The notes: generated from the letters alone by a model not told the origin. A DNA stretch of 64,000 bases from an uncultured Polaribacter sp. (GCA_947497755.1 CANMHT010000004.1:145589-209588); one strand, 5' to 3'. Positions 35,149-44,857 are shown, counted from the first letter of the stretch. Numbers and translations are program-made.

Positions 35149-36291
35149 TTAATTCAAATCTAAACGTATACCTAATGAAAGGTTTCTCACTTTTGTATTC
35201 TTAAATAATGGGTTCATGTCGTATTTCGCATATACTCCAACATCTCTCCATGCTAAATAAGCACTTAATCCGTAGTTGAATTTATTCATATTAAAGTTGT
35301 CTTTTTGCAACTCTTCTACTTTAACATTACTACCATCTACATATTCTATATATTGTCTTGTTCCTAATTTAAAGCCTGCAAAAGCTCCAATTCCTATACG
35401 AATAGACCTATTGGTTCTATCTCTTTTTGTTCCATCAGCATATTCTCCATCTCTTGAAAAATCCCATTCAAAATGTATTGGAAAATTCATTTGTACATGG
35501 CGCAATCTATTTTCATCTAACTTTTCTGCATGCACTACTAAATCTGTTTTATTGCCATTTACCACATGATACATATTGTTCTTTGGCCTTAAGTTATTCC
35601 ATAAAAACGACACTCCATATTTAAAATACAATTTGGAAGCTTCTCTGTCCATTCTTGTCTTCCAAGTCCATCCTAATTCATAAAAATGTGATTCCCAAAA
35701 TTTATAATCAGAGTTTTTTAATGTAGAAAGTTCATGATCTACTAAGACATTATTTACTCCCATTGCAAAAACAAATTGAGTAGTAGTACTTCTACTTCTT
35801 TTTCCTTTGCGATCCCAACGGTTTCTTCTCCTTCTTAACCATTCTTTTCTTCTCTCTAAGTTATCTTCATTATTAGCTATGCTAAAACGAAATGTTCTAT
35901 TTCCAATAGTAAAAGAGTCTTCATCATCATAATAACGTTCTTTTTTCTTTTTTACTTCAGTTACAACAACTTTACTTTTTATTTTTCCATTTGCTTTGTC
36001 TTGAACTAACATTTGTAATTTTCCTTCTTCTACAGCAACTTTATCTGCAATTACTTTCGCATGGAATTCTGCAGCTTCTTTTTTTAATCTTTGTGCTTCT
36101 TCTGAAGTAATTTCTTTTTTCTCCAATCTCTTATTTATCAGCTTTACTTTTTCTGTTAAAGCTGCTTTTTCTGTTTTTGTAATTAACTCAATTCTTTTAG
36201 AAATCTTTCTTACCTCATCTTCAAAGTATTTCTCTTGAGAAAAGGCTATAGTTGTACAAAACAACACTACTATTAATAGTATTCTTTTCAT
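35149..36291 (-). CDS. Outer-membrane beta-barrel protein with helical N-domain
   Basis: A 380-residue exported protein. After the signal peptide (M-K-R-I-L-L-I-V-V-L-F-C-T-T-I-A-F-S-Q) there is a charged helical region (about 20-100, many K/E, coiled-coil-like). A very basic linker follows (R-R-K-E-W-L-R-R-R-R-N-R-W near 150). A C-terminal half of about 200 residues then has the alternating pattern of a small outer-membrane barrel, ending V-R-N-L-S-L-G-I-R-L-D-L-N. No named family is recognised beyond porin-like barrels. It is the last gene of a sigma / anti-sigma / outer-membrane operon and is probably a target of that sigma factor. Confidence 0.65.
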   Translation of the reverse strand: MKRILLIVVLFCTTIAFSQEKYFEDEVRKISKRIELITKTEKAALTEKVKLINKRLEKKEITSEEAQRLKKEAAEFHAKVIADKVAVEEGKLQMLVQDKANGKIKSKVVVTEVKKKKERYYDDEDSFTIGNRTFRFSIANNEDNLERRKEWLRRRRNRWDRKGKRSRSTTTQFVFAMGVNNVLVDHELSTLKNSDYKFWESHFYELGWTWKTRMDREASKLYFKYGVSFLWNNLRPKNNMYHVVNGNKTDLVVHAEKLDENRLRHVQMNFPIHFEWDFSRDGEYADGTKRDRTNRSIRIGIGAFAGFKLGTRQYIEYVDGSNVKVEELQKDNFNMNKFNYGLSAYLAWRDVGVYAKYDMNPLFKNTKVRNLSLGIRLDLN

Positions 36292-36333
36292 GTTTTAATG
36301 TTTTTAATTTATGCTATTTATCGGAGTTATTTT

Positions 36334-37227
36334 TTAATTATTTCTGTTTGAAAAAGCTGTTGCTAAACCTGAAATCTTCCCTTTAACTACTTGCATAAAG
36401 CTGTTTTTAAATGTTTCTTCATCAATAGATTTCTCTACAGAAGTTAATAAGGTTTTAGCATCAATCGTTAAGTTTACCTTTTTCAATTCTTTCTGAATAT
36501 TTTTTAGAACTTCGTTCCTATCAATATTGTACTTTTTATAGTATTCGCTTATATCTTTATTTGGATTTGTTACTGCATACAATAATGCATCACTATCTAC
36601 TCTAATTCTACCTGTTTGCAATAGTTTTTTAGAAGATTTCGGAATCACTATTTTATCTATTTTTGCTATAGTAGTATTTTCACCTGTAACAGCATTTAGT
36701 AAGGCATTACTATCAATTTGAATGCGTGATTTCTTCTCTTTTGCTGTTGAGCTCTGAGTAGTAGAAGTATTTTTAGCTATTACAACGTTACTATTTTCTT
36801 TTACCACACTTGGTACTTTAATTTCTGTTTGTCTTTTTCTTATGCTTTTATTTTTAGTTGTTTTCACAACTTTTTCTGTATTCTTTGTTTTCTTTTCTGA
36901 TTGCACTATTACTGTTTGTATTGGAGCTGTATTTTTTAAATTAGGCTTTACAAATTTTGTAGTATCAATCTCAGGACCTGTTACAATGGTTTCATCTTTA
37001 GTCGGTTTAATATCATCATCAGTATTTATAAAAAAAGCTACTGAAATTAATAGTAGTACACTCGCTGCATAACCAACGTATTTAAACCAGTTGATTCTTT
37101 TAGGAGCTTCAATCACATCTAACTGATCACTTAAGCGCTCCCAAGCAGAACCTGATGGCTGTATGGTTCTGGACTTTAATGAATCTCTAATTATTTTATC
37201 TATTTTATTCTCCATAAACTGTTTCAT
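36334..37227 (-). CDS. Anti-sigma-factor-like membrane protein
   Basis: A 297-residue protein with a cytosolic N-terminus (I-D-K-I-I-R-D-S-L-K-S-R-T-I-Q-P-S-G-S-A-W-E-R-L-S), one transmembrane helix (about residues 46-65) and a periplasmic part rich in Lys, Thr and Ser with repeated I-x-V/I-D-S/A-x-A/T-L-L-x-A/S-V units. It overlaps the sigma gene by 23 bases from the first ATG or 11 from the second (37215). This arrangement is that of a membrane anti-sigma factor that holds an ECF sigma at the membrane; no zinc-binding motif is seen. The match is by layout more than by strong motif. Confidence 0.65.
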   Translation of the reverse strand: MKQFMENKIDKIIRDSLKSRTIQPSGSAWERLSDQLDVIEAPKRINWFKYVGYAASVLLLISVAFFINTDDDIKPTKDETIVTGPEIDTTKFVKPNLKNTAPIQTVIVQSEKKTKNTEKVVKTTKNKSIRKRQTEIKVPSVVKENSNVVIAKNTSTTQSSTAKEKKSRIQIDSNALLNAVTGENTTIAKIDKIVIPKSSKKLLQTGRIRVDSDALLYAVTNPNKDISEYYKKYNIDRNEVLKNIQKELKKVNLTIDAKTLLTSVEKSIDEETFKNSFMQVVKGKISGLATAFSNRNN

Positions 37228-37762
37228 TTAGCTTTAAATACTGAGCTTGTAACCACTTTCTTGCTTTAAACAATTGCGATTTAGAAGTACTAATTGTAAT
37301 TCCCAACTCTTTAGCAATCTCAGCATGTTTATAACCTTCTATTGCATATAAATTGAATACCATTTTATAACCAATTGGTAAACGATCTATCATTTTTTGT
37401 ATATCTTCTATTTCTGTTGACTCTAAACTTTTTGTAGACTGATCATTGAATACAAAATCTTCATCAGACAACTGAACTGGATTCTTTTTACGTAAATAAG
37501 ATATACATGTATTTACCATAATTCTACGAATCCAACCTTCAAAACTTCCTTCGTTTTTAAACTTAGAAATGTGTGTAAAAACTTTTAAAAATCCAGACAA
37601 CATCAATTCTTCTGCATGATGCACATCTTTTACATATTGCCTACAAACACCTAACATTTTAGGAGAATAAAGCTCAAATAACTCCTGTTGTGCTTCTCTC
37701 TTTTGTTGTATGGCATCAGCAATTAACTGATTGGTTTGATTATGCAATGGTATAATTTTCAA
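37205..37762 (-). CDS. ECF-type RNA polymerase sigma factor
   Basis: A 185-residue sigma-70 family ECF factor. Region 2 is at about 18-90 (E-L-F-E-L-Y-S-P-K-M-L-G-V-C-R-Q-Y-V, A-E-E-L-M-L-S-G-F-L-K-V-F, F-E-G-W-I-R-R-I-M-V-N-T-C). Region 4 is at about 118-170 (D-R-L-P-I-G-Y-K-M-V-F-N-L-Y-A-I-E-G-Y-K-H-A-E-I-A-K-E-L-G-I). It heads a three-gene unit with an anti-sigma-like protein and an outer-membrane barrel. A housekeeping -7 element lies 29 bases upstream. Confidence 0.92.
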   Translation of the reverse strand: MKIIPLHNQTNQLIADAIQQKREAQQELFELYSPKMLGVCRQYVKDVHHAEELMLSGFLKVFTHISKFKNEGSFEGWIRRIMVNTCISYLRKKNPVQLSDEDFVFNDQSTKSLESTEIEDIQKMIDRLPIGYKMVFNLYAIEGYKHAEIAKELGITISTSKSQLFKARKWLQAQYLKLNETVYGE

Positions 37763-37790
37763 TCCTGATTGATCTGTTTTAAACGTCTTA

Positions 37791-37798
37791 CAAATATA
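37791..37798 (-). promoter_or_regulatory. TAnnTTTG -7 element of the ECF sigma operon
   Basis: TATATTTG on the minus strand, 29 bases before the ATG at 37762. Confidence 0.55.
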
Positions 37799-37938
37799 TA
37801 GACTACAAAGTTTTAAAAATAGTTGCTTTGGTTTTAAAAAAAATCCAAAAGCTATAAGAAAGACTATTTAATTTGAAGTTTGTAACACATAAGTTCCTTC
37901 GCTTTTGTCAGAAAACTATTTAATACTTAATATCTCAA

Positions 37939-38385
37939 CTATACATTCACCTGAAAACATACACCTTCAATACAAATTCTATTTTCTTCAAAAGAAACCT
38001 TGTTCATAGATTGAACCGAATAAAGCATTTTACAATCAATAGGAAGTTTTTTATCTAATAACAGCTCTAATATTTCATGGTCATTGTAATGAATCAACAT
38101 TCTTAAAATCTCCAAATGTTTATTTAACAGAGTTGTTAAATCTGGTCTGTTGATATTTTTATAAGCAATCAACTCTTTATGCTCCATTACATCATCTTCT
38201 TCTATTTCAGCTTCTCTAAATTCAGAAAAAAAGTTGTTTGTTTTCTCTAAAAATACATCCTTTTCAATAATAATTTGATAGCGATACTGCTTCTTATTTC
38301 CCCAACGTTGAGGCTGATTAAAGTTTAAATCTGGTACTTGAAGTAACTCAGAATTTATAGTTATATTATTAACTGTTGTGTTCAT
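37939..38385 (-). CDS. Uncharacterised small cytosolic protein
   Basis: A 148-residue acidic protein with no signal peptide or membrane segment. It has a mixed N-terminal part with Q-P-Q-R-W-G-N-K-K-Q-Y-R-Y-Q-I-I-I-E, a helical middle (R-P-D-L-T-T-L-L-N-K-H-L-E-I-L-R-M-L-I-H-Y) and two Cys near the end. I do not recognise the family. It lies 57 bp after priA on the same strand and may be co-transcribed with it. Confidence 0.55.
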   Translation of the reverse strand: MNTTVNNITINSELLQVPDLNFNQPQRWGNKKQYRYQIIIEKDVFLEKTNNFFSEFREAEIEEDDVMEHKELIAYKNINRPDLTTLLNKHLEILRMLIHYNDHEILELLLDKKLPIDCKMLYSVQSMNKVSFEENRICIEGVCFQVNV

Positions 38386-38442
38386 TTTATGATCCTTAGA
38401 TTCCTACTTTACCGTTGGAATCTCAACTTAATACTACAAAAC

Positions 38443-40890
38443 TTACTGCGCATCCACATCAATAATAAAGCGAATAGGTCTAAACTCTTTTACAGACTGA
38501 AATGTGGTTTTTATCTTATCCAGTTGCTTTTTAGTAGCAGCAAGGTTTTGTTTTGGCGGAATCTTTATGGTTAGATTTTTAATATACTGATTACGAACTC
38601 TAGAAACTACAGGAGCTGTGGGACCTAAAACATTTTCTGCAAATACATTTTGTAAGGCTTTTGCCAACCAATGAATACCACTTTCTACTTTTGTAAAATC
38701 TTTGTGTTTTAATGTGATTTTTATCAATCGATAATACGGAGGATAATGATATTGCCAACGTTCTTGCAACTGTTCTTTATACATTTCTGCATAATTTGTT
38801 GTAGAAACCTGTTGTAATATTTGATGATACGGATTAAACGTTTGTATGGCAACATTTCCTTGTTTCTGAGCTCTACCTGCTCTTCCAGAAACTTGCACCA
38901 TCATATCATAACTACGTTCATGTGCTCTAAAATCTGGGAAGTTCAACATGGTATCTGCATTTAAAATTCCAACTAAAGAAACATTGTTAAAATCCAATCC
39001 TTTAGAAAGCATTTGTGTTCCTACCAAAATATCTATTTCTTGTGATTCAAAAGCACTTATAATTTTTTGATATCCATGTTTTCCTCTTGTGGTATCCAAA
39101 TCCATTCTTCCTATAGCATGATCTGGATATAACTCTTTTAATTCAAGTTCTATTTGTTCTGTTCCAAAACCTTTTGTATCTAATGTACTACTACCACAAG
39201 CACTACAACTGTTAGGTTTAGCTCTTTGATAATTACAATAATGACATTTTAATTCACTTCTGTATTTATGATAGGTTAAACTTACATCACAGTTAGGACA
39301 CTGAGGAGCAACACCACAAGTAGTACATTCTATTACAGGTGAAAACCCTCTTCTGTTTTGAAACAAAATAATTTGTTCTTTATTTTCTAAAGATTCATCT
39401 ATTAATGTCAACAATCGATCTGAGAAATGCCCTTTCATTTTTTTCTTTCGATACTTCTCTTTAATATCGATAAGTTCAATTTTTGGCAATTGTACATTTC
39501 CATAACGTCTTTTTAACTCAACCAAACCATATTTACCATTTTGGGTGTTAAAATAGCTTTCTAAAGAAGGTGTTGCTGATCCTAATAGAATTTTTGCTTT
39601 ATGCTGATGTGCTAAAACTACCGCTGTATCACGTGCATGATAACGTGGAGAAGGTTCAAACTGCTTGTATGAAGTTTCATGTTCTTCATCTACAATAATC
39701 AAACCTAAATTAGAAAAAGGTAAAAATACAGAGGAACGAGCTCCTAAAATAATTTGAGCTTTGGGTTTGTTATTTAAAACATTGTTCCATACTTCTACCC
39801 TTTCATTCATTGAATATTTAGAATGAAAAACAGAAATTTGGTTTCCGAAATAATTTTGTAAACGGGTAATAATTTGTGTTGTTAAAGCAATTTCTGGCAA
39901 TAAAAACAATATCTGTTTTCCCGAATTTAAATTATCTTCAATAAGTTTGGTATATACTTCTGTTTTACCAGAACTGGTAACTCCGTGTAATAAAACAGCT
40001 TCATTTGTTTCAAACGAAGTTTTAATTTCAGACAAAGCTTTCTCTTGGAACTCGTTTAATTCTTTTAATACATTGGTTTCTCCTTTATAATTTACTCTAT
40101 CAGTTTGAATCTCATAAAACTCAAAGATGCCTTTTTCTACCAATGATTTAATTACTGCTGATGATACACCAATATTATTTTCTAAGTCTTTAACTTTTAT
40201 AGGCTTCTTATTTGCTGCTAATTGAAAGTAACCCAACACGGCTTCTCGCTGTTTTTTGGCTCTACTTAATTGCTCTAATAAGCCTTGTAAATCTTTGTCA
40301 AGATTATAAGCTGAATGTAATCTAACATATTTAACCATTTTAGGTTTATACTGTTCATAAATTTCTTCTTGAACATACACCGCATTCTTACCAATCAGTT
40401 CATTAATAATTGGCAATACTTTCTTTTTTCCTAAAATATCTACAACTTGATGAATGGTTAATTGAGATTGATGTTGTAAGGCTTCAAAAATCAAAAACTC
40501 TTCGTCTGTTAACATTTCTTCTGTTACAAAGCTTTCATTTTTAAGCACCACTGTTTCGCTTTCTAATAAAAAAGCCGATGGTAAAGCCGCTCTATACACA
40601 TCTCCTAATGCACACATATAATACTTTGAAATCCATTGCCAATTTTGCAATTGCACTTCTGTTACAATAGGCTTTTCATCTAATATTTGATGTATCTCTT
40701 TTGCTTCATACAATTCTGGTTGATTTTGGTGAATATCCAATACCAATGCAGAATAGATTTTGGTTTTTCCAAAAGGCACCGCCACACGCATTCCTTTTTG
40801 CAGAAATTCTGCTTCTGCCTTTGTTACAGCATAACTAAATGTTTTCTGAATAGGAATAGGTAAAATTACATCTATAAAATAGGTATTCAC
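38443..40890 (-). CDS. priA: Primosomal helicase PriA
   Basis: An about 815-residue replication-restart helicase. The N-terminal 3'-DNA-binding domain starts Y-F-I-D-V-I-L-P-I-P. Walker A is L-L-H-G-V-T-S-S-G-K-T-E, the DEEH box is I-I-V-D-E-E-H-E-T-S-Y-K-Q, and zinc ligands follow as C-T-T-C, C-P-N-C, C-H-Y-C and C-S-A-C. The C-terminal domain has R-L-I-K-I-T-L-K. There is no ATG near the conserved N-terminus; the GTG at 40890 gives the usual short lead, while the frame is open to a TTG at 40920. Confidence 0.94.
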   Translation of the reverse strand: MNTYFIDVILPIPIQKTFSYAVTKAEAEFLQKGMRVAVPFGKTKIYSALVLDIHQNQPELYEAKEIHQILDEKPIVTEVQLQNWQWISKYYMCALGDVYRAALPSAFLLESETVVLKNESFVTEEMLTDEEFLIFEALQHQSQLTIHQVVDILGKKKVLPIINELIGKNAVYVQEEIYEQYKPKMVKYVRLHSAYNLDKDLQGLLEQLSRAKKQREAVLGYFQLAANKKPIKVKDLENNIGVSSAVIKSLVEKGIFEFYEIQTDRVNYKGETNVLKELNEFQEKALSEIKTSFETNEAVLLHGVTSSGKTEVYTKLIEDNLNSGKQILFLLPEIALTTQIITRLQNYFGNQISVFHSKYSMNERVEVWNNVLNNKPKAQIILGARSSVFLPFSNLGLIIVDEEHETSYKQFEPSPRYHARDTAVVLAHQHKAKILLGSATPSLESYFNTQNGKYGLVELKRRYGNVQLPKIELIDIKEKYRKKKMKGHFSDRLLTLIDESLENKEQIILFQNRRGFSPVIECTTCGVAPQCPNCDVSLTYHKYRSELKCHYCNYQRAKPNSCSACGSSTLDTKGFGTEQIELELKELYPDHAIGRMDLDTTRGKHGYQKIISAFESQEIDILVGTQMLSKGLDFNNVSLVGILNADTMLNFPDFRAHERSYDMMVQVSGRAGRAQKQGNVAIQTFNPYHQILQQVSTTNYAEMYKEQLQERWQYHYPPYYRLIKITLKHKDFTKVESGIHWLAKALQNVFAENVLGPTAPVVSRVRNQYIKNLTIKIPPKQNLAATKKQLDKIKTTFQSVKEFRPIRFIIDVDAQ

Positions 40891-41027
40891 TTGATGTGGC
40901 TTTAGAATTTGATTTAGCAAAATTGAGCTCTTAATAATTAAAATTTATTTCAATTATAGCAAACTCAAAACTACACAAAATTCACTACATTGCATACAGA
41001 TTTCTATGTGAAATAACACAAGTTTTA

Positions 41028-41420
41028 ATGAAAACAAATTACGTATTAGATAAAGAAGCGAAAGAATACAATGGTTGTTCTTATCAAGAAGATGAATTTA
41101 TTATTATTGAACGTACAGCCAAAATCACACCAAAAAAAATTGGACAGTTTGTTACCTTTTGGAAACGAAACTCCCAACAAATAACTACACCTTATTCGTA
41201 TACAGATTTATTTGATTTTTTAATTATCAAAGTAAACTTTAATGATTCAACTGGGTATTTTAAGTTTTCTAAAGATGTACTTATTAAAAACGGAATAATA
41301 TCTTCTGAGAAAAAAGAAGGAAAAAGAGGCTTTAGAGTTTATCCGATTTGGGACAAGCCCACAAGTAAACAAGCATTAAAAACACAACAGTGGCAATTAA
41401 AACATTTTAGCTATGATTAA
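41028..41420 (+). CDS. MepB-family protein
   Basis: A 130-residue cytosolic protein that matches the MepB family along its length: E-A-K-E-Y-N-G-C-S-Y, then R-T-A-K-I-T-P-K-K-I-G-Q-F-V-T-F-W-K-R-N, F-D-F-L-I-I-K-V, G-Y-F-K-F-S-K-D-V-L-I-K-N-G-I-I-S, K-E-G-K-R-G-F-R-V-Y-P-I-W-D and S-K-Q-A-L-K-T-Q-Q-W-Q. In Staphylococcus mepB belongs to the mepRAB efflux locus, but no efflux gene is here and the function is unknown. It overlaps the next gene by 8 bases. Confidence 0.82.
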   Translation: MKTNYVLDKEAKEYNGCSYQEDEFIIIERTAKITPKKIGQFVTFWKRNSQQITTPYSYTDLFDFLIIKVNFNDSTGYFKFSKDVLIKNGIISSEKKEGKRGFRVYPIWDKPTSKQALKTQQWQLKHFSYD

Positions 41421-41727
41421 AAAAGAAATTGCATTAATAGTAGATTACTATTTAACTTCTAGAAATGTTTATGGTGTTGAAGAAGCTTTAGACAAACTCG
41501 TAGCACTAACTACCAAAGATAATTACCAACATATTATACAATATATAGAAACAAATACAAGTAATATTAAACACGAATTGGATTTAAGTATGTATTTGGT
41601 AGAAATTGCCAATAAGGAATACCAACAACTAATTCCTATTATACAAAACAAGCTAAAAACATATACGGATAAAGATGCTATAGAAGATTTAGAAAATGCT
41701 TTGATTAAAATGAATTATGAAAAGTAA
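41413..41727 (+). CDS. Uncharacterised helical small protein
   Basis: A 104-residue, almost wholly helical cytosolic protein (V-D-Y-Y-L-T-S-R-N-V-Y-G-V-E-E-A-L-D-K-L, then Y-L-V-E-I-A-N-K-E-Y-Q-Q-L-I-P-I-I-Q-N-K-L) with a HEAT-repeat feel but no family I recognise. Its ATG lies inside the last codons of the MepB-family gene, so the two are translationally coupled. It ends 11 bp from the convergent recG. Confidence 0.55.
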   Translation: MIKKEIALIVDYYLTSRNVYGVEEALDKLVALTTKDNYQHIIQYIETNTSNIKHELDLSMYLVEIANKEYQQLIPIIQNKLKTYTDKDAIEDLENALIKMNYEK

Positions 41728-41738
41728 TATCAGTAAGC

Positions 41739-43838
41739 TTAACTAATGTTAGACCATAACCCACTTGTTTTCTGAATTTGAGTATAGCTATTTAAAATCT
41801 GCTTATTTTCAGGTTTTATCAATTCTGGATCATCAGTTAGCAATTCAATAGCTGCATTTCTTGCTGCCGTTAGTATTGGAGTATCTTTTACAACATCAGC
41901 AATTTTTAAATTTAGTACACCGCTTTGTTGGGTTCCCATCATATTACCAGGTCCACGTAATTTCAAATCTACTTCTGCAATTTTAAATCCATCAGAAGTT
42001 TCTACCATGGTTTGTAATCGAGTTTTTGCATCTTCAGATAATTTATAATCTGTAAGTAAAATACAATAACTCTGATCTGCTCCTCTACCAACTCTTCCTC
42101 TTAATTGGTGCAATTGACTTAAACCAAAACGCTCAGCACTTTCTATAATCATAACGCTAGCATTAGGAACGTTTACTCCAACCTCAATTACAGTAGTAGC
42201 CACCATAATTTGTGTTTCTCCTTTTACAAATCGCTGCATTTCGTATTCCTTGTCTTCAGGCTTCATTTTTCCGTGCACAATACTAATTTGGTATTTTGGA
42301 GAAGGAAAATCTCTAGCAATACTCTCATAACCATCCATTAAATCTTTATAATCCATTGCGGCAGATTCTTGAATTAATGGATAAACGATATATACTTGTC
42401 TTCCTTTTGCAATTTCATCTTTTAAAAACTGAAAAACTGCTAATCGATTGCTATCATATCTATGTACCGTTTTTACTTCTTTTCTTCCTGGAGGAAGTTC
42501 GTCAATTACAGAAATATCTAAATCCCCATAAACAGACATTGCTAAAGTTCTAGGAATTGGCGTGGCTGTCATTACTAAAATATGTGGAGGCAATACATTT
42601 TTTTTCCACATTTTAGATCGTTGTGCAACACCAAATCGATGTTGTTCATCTATAATTGCAATTCCTAAATTTTTAAAAACTACTTTATCTTCTAATAAAG
42701 CATGTGTACCTATTAATATATGAAGTGATCCATCTTCTAATTGCTGATGAATTTCTCTACGTTTTTTCGCTTTAGTAGATCCAGTAAGTAATTCAACTTT
42801 TACATCAATACCATTTAATAAATCTACTATAGCTTTGTAATGTTGGGTAGCTAAAATTTCTGTAGGAGCCATTAATGTCGCTTGAAAACCATTATCAATT
42901 GCTAGTAGCATACTAAGCAAGGCTACAATGGTCTTTCCTGATCCTACATCACCTTGTAACAAACGATTCATATGAACCTCAGAGGCCACATCTTTACGTA
43001 TTTCTTTTAATACACGTTTTTGAGCTCCGGTTAAATCAAACGGTAAATTATTCTTATAAAAACTATTAAACTTCTCTCCAACAGTTTCAAAAACATATCC
43101 TTTTAATTTTGATTTTCGAATAAGTTTCTTTCTTAATAATTGCAATTGTATAAAAAACAGTTCTTCAAATTTTAATCGAAACTGTGCTTTTGCCAAACTT
43201 TCTTGGTTTTTTGGAAAGTGAATATTTAACAACGCTTCACTTTTAGATATCAACTGATACTTATTAATAAAAGACGGAGATAAACTCTCTGCAATTTTTC
43301 CTTCAATCTGTAAAAATAAATTTTGAATGATGGTTCTTAGCACCTTATTACTTATCCCTTTTGTTTGTAATAATTCTGTAGAAGGATAAACAGGTTGCAT
43401 AGCGAATTGCTGTGTTCTTTTATATTTAGATAACAACTCCATTTCTGGATGTGGAATAGAAAATGTGTTTTTATAATGATTCAATTTTCCATAAACAATA
43501 TATGGTGTATTAATCTTTAAAGAATCTTTAATCCATTTCACTCCTTTAAACCAAACCAATTCCATTGATCCAGTTTCATCTATAAAAGTAGCCACCAATC
43601 TACTTCCTCTTTTTTGCTTAACCGTTTTTATATGCGTTATTTTCCCAACAATTTGCACATCTGCATTGGTAGGTTTTAATTGGTTTATTTTATAAAACTG
43701 TGTCTTATCAATATATCTAAAAGGAAATAAATGCAATAAATCACTACAGTACTTTATATGCAATTCTTGCAGCAATAAAGTAGCTCTATTAACGGTAACA
43801 CCTGTAATGTAGGTAATTGGGTTGCTTAACTGAATCAA
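41739..43838 (-). CDS. recG: ATP-dependent DNA helicase RecG
   Basis: A 699-residue branch-migration helicase that reverses stalled forks and processes Holliday junctions. It has an N-terminal wedge (OB) domain (I-V-G-K-I-T-H-I-K-T, M-E-L-V-W-F-K-G), Walker A L-L-Q-G-D-V-G-S-G-K-T, box I-I-D-E-Q-H-R-F-G-V-A-Q-R, T-A-T-P-I-P-R-T-L-A and the late Q-L-H-Q-L-R-G-R-V-G-R-G motif. The start is TTG at 43838: an in-frame stop lies 6 bases upstream and no early Met exists. Confidence 0.94.
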   Translation of the reverse strand: MIQLSNPITYITGVTVNRATLLLQELHIKYCSDLLHLFPFRYIDKTQFYKINQLKPTNADVQIVGKITHIKTVKQKRGSRLVATFIDETGSMELVWFKGVKWIKDSLKINTPYIVYGKLNHYKNTFSIPHPEMELLSKYKRTQQFAMQPVYPSTELLQTKGISNKVLRTIIQNLFLQIEGKIAESLSPSFINKYQLISKSEALLNIHFPKNQESLAKAQFRLKFEELFFIQLQLLRKKLIRKSKLKGYVFETVGEKFNSFYKNNLPFDLTGAQKRVLKEIRKDVASEVHMNRLLQGDVGSGKTIVALLSMLLAIDNGFQATLMAPTEILATQHYKAIVDLLNGIDVKVELLTGSTKAKKRREIHQQLEDGSLHILIGTHALLEDKVVFKNLGIAIIDEQHRFGVAQRSKMWKKNVLPPHILVMTATPIPRTLAMSVYGDLDISVIDELPPGRKEVKTVHRYDSNRLAVFQFLKDEIAKGRQVYIVYPLIQESAAMDYKDLMDGYESIARDFPSPKYQISIVHGKMKPEDKEYEMQRFVKGETQIMVATTVIEVGVNVPNASVMIIESAERFGLSQLHQLRGRVGRGADQSYCILLTDYKLSEDAKTRLQTMVETSDGFKIAEVDLKLRGPGNMMGTQQSGVLNLKIADVVKDTPILTAARNAAIELLTDDPELIKPENKQILNSYTQIQKTSGLWSNIS

Positions 43839-43957
43839 TTTATTTTATTTTCCTTTTGGGTTAACGAAAATACATAAATACTATGATATAAATTTATCAA
43901 AAGAAATTTGGTGGTTAAAAATACTTTTTGTTAATTTGATTTAAGAAAATAATAAGA

Positions 43958-44821
43958 ATGCCCTTAAAAACTATGTTACCCCTAAGACTAGTTTCGATTT
44001 TATTATTAGTTTCTGTCTTTACAACTTACGGACAGAATAAGTCGAACCAAACTAAGACTCCTCGTAAAGCTACGGGTGTGTCAGTCTCACCAGCACATTT
44101 TCATTTCAGCCATAAACCAGGTGAAATAAAAACGTATGATATTACTGTAAATAATAATACGTCAACTCCAAAGCAGTTCAATGTTAATATGTATGATTTT
44201 AACATGAACGGTAAAGGAAAAAGTACTTTTCTACCTCCTGGAAAAGGGAAATTCTCATTATCTAGTTGGTTAAGTGTTTCTCCTAGTTTTGTTGAACTAA
44301 AACCTTTTGAGAAAAAAATAGTTAAGCTTACAGTTAGTGTCCCTAACAATGAAGCAGGTAATAAAGCTGCATGGTCTATATTAATGGTAGAACAAGTAGC
44401 CCCTAGAAAATCACTAATTAATTCTAGTGCTAGTGCAAATACAGTAGCGTTAGGTGTGGTTCCTACATTTGCTTTCGGAATATTTGCATACCAAAATCCA
44501 CCTAATGTTATAGACAATAGAATTGAATTTAAAGATTTTCAATTAAAAGATGCTGGAAAAGACAAATCATTGTACTTAGAAGTTCAAAATACTGGTGATG
44601 GTATAGCTTACTGTACCTCTTATATCGATTTAACAAATTTAGATACCGGTGTACAACAACGTTTAAAAGTGAAAAAATTTACAATTGTTCCTGACTTAAT
44701 TAGAGACTTTAGCTTCTCTTTAAAAGGACTAGGAAAAGGAAAATATTTGGCTGTTGGAGTTTTAGATTATGAAAACTCAGAAGAGATTCAGGCGGCCAAA
44801 CTTGAATTTGAAATTAATTAA
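43958..44821 (+). CDS. Exported Ig-fold protein, pilus-chaperone-like
   Basis: A 287-residue protein with a signal peptide ending T-T-Y-G-Q (about residue 27). Domain 1 (about 38-155) shows the PapD/COG1470-like pattern: V-S-V-S-P-A-H-F-H-F, then P-G-E-I-K-T-Y-D-I-T-V-N-N-N, S-W-L-S-V-S-P, P-F-E-K-K-I-V-K-L-T-V-S-V-P, W-S-I-L-M-V-E. Domain 2 (about 175-287) is a second beta-sandwich. The fold resembles periplasmic fimbrial chaperones and related Ig-type stabilising proteins. It is the first gene of a four-gene run followed by two small exported paralogs and a large barrel protein, which supports a chaperone role in their export. Assignment rests on pattern and context, not on an alignment. 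Confidence 0.65.
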   Translation: MPLKTMLPLRLVSILLLVSVFTTYGQNKSNQTKTPRKATGVSVSPAHFHFSHKPGEIKTYDITVNNNTSTPKQFNVNMYDFNMNGKGKSTFLPPGKGKFSLSSWLSVSPSFVELKPFEKKIVKLTVSVPNNEAGNKAAWSILMVEQVAPRKSLINSSASANTVALGVVPTFAFGIFAYQNPPNVIDNRIEFKDFQLKDAGKDKSLYLEVQNTGDGIAYCTSYIDLTNLDTGVQQRLKVKKFTIVPDLIRDFSFSLKGLGKGKYLAVGVLDYENSEEIQAAKLEFEIN

Positions 44822-44834
44822 AACAATTTTTTAA

Positions 44835-44841
44835 CCCCCCC
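44835..44841 (+). repeat. C7 homopolymer before the first subunit gene
   Basis: Seven consecutive C in a 36-bp gap of an AT-rich genome, 16 bases ahead of the ATG at 44858. It is in the non-coding leader between chaperone-like and subunit genes. Confidence 0.8.
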
Positions 44842-44857
44842 TTAATTTTTATTTATT

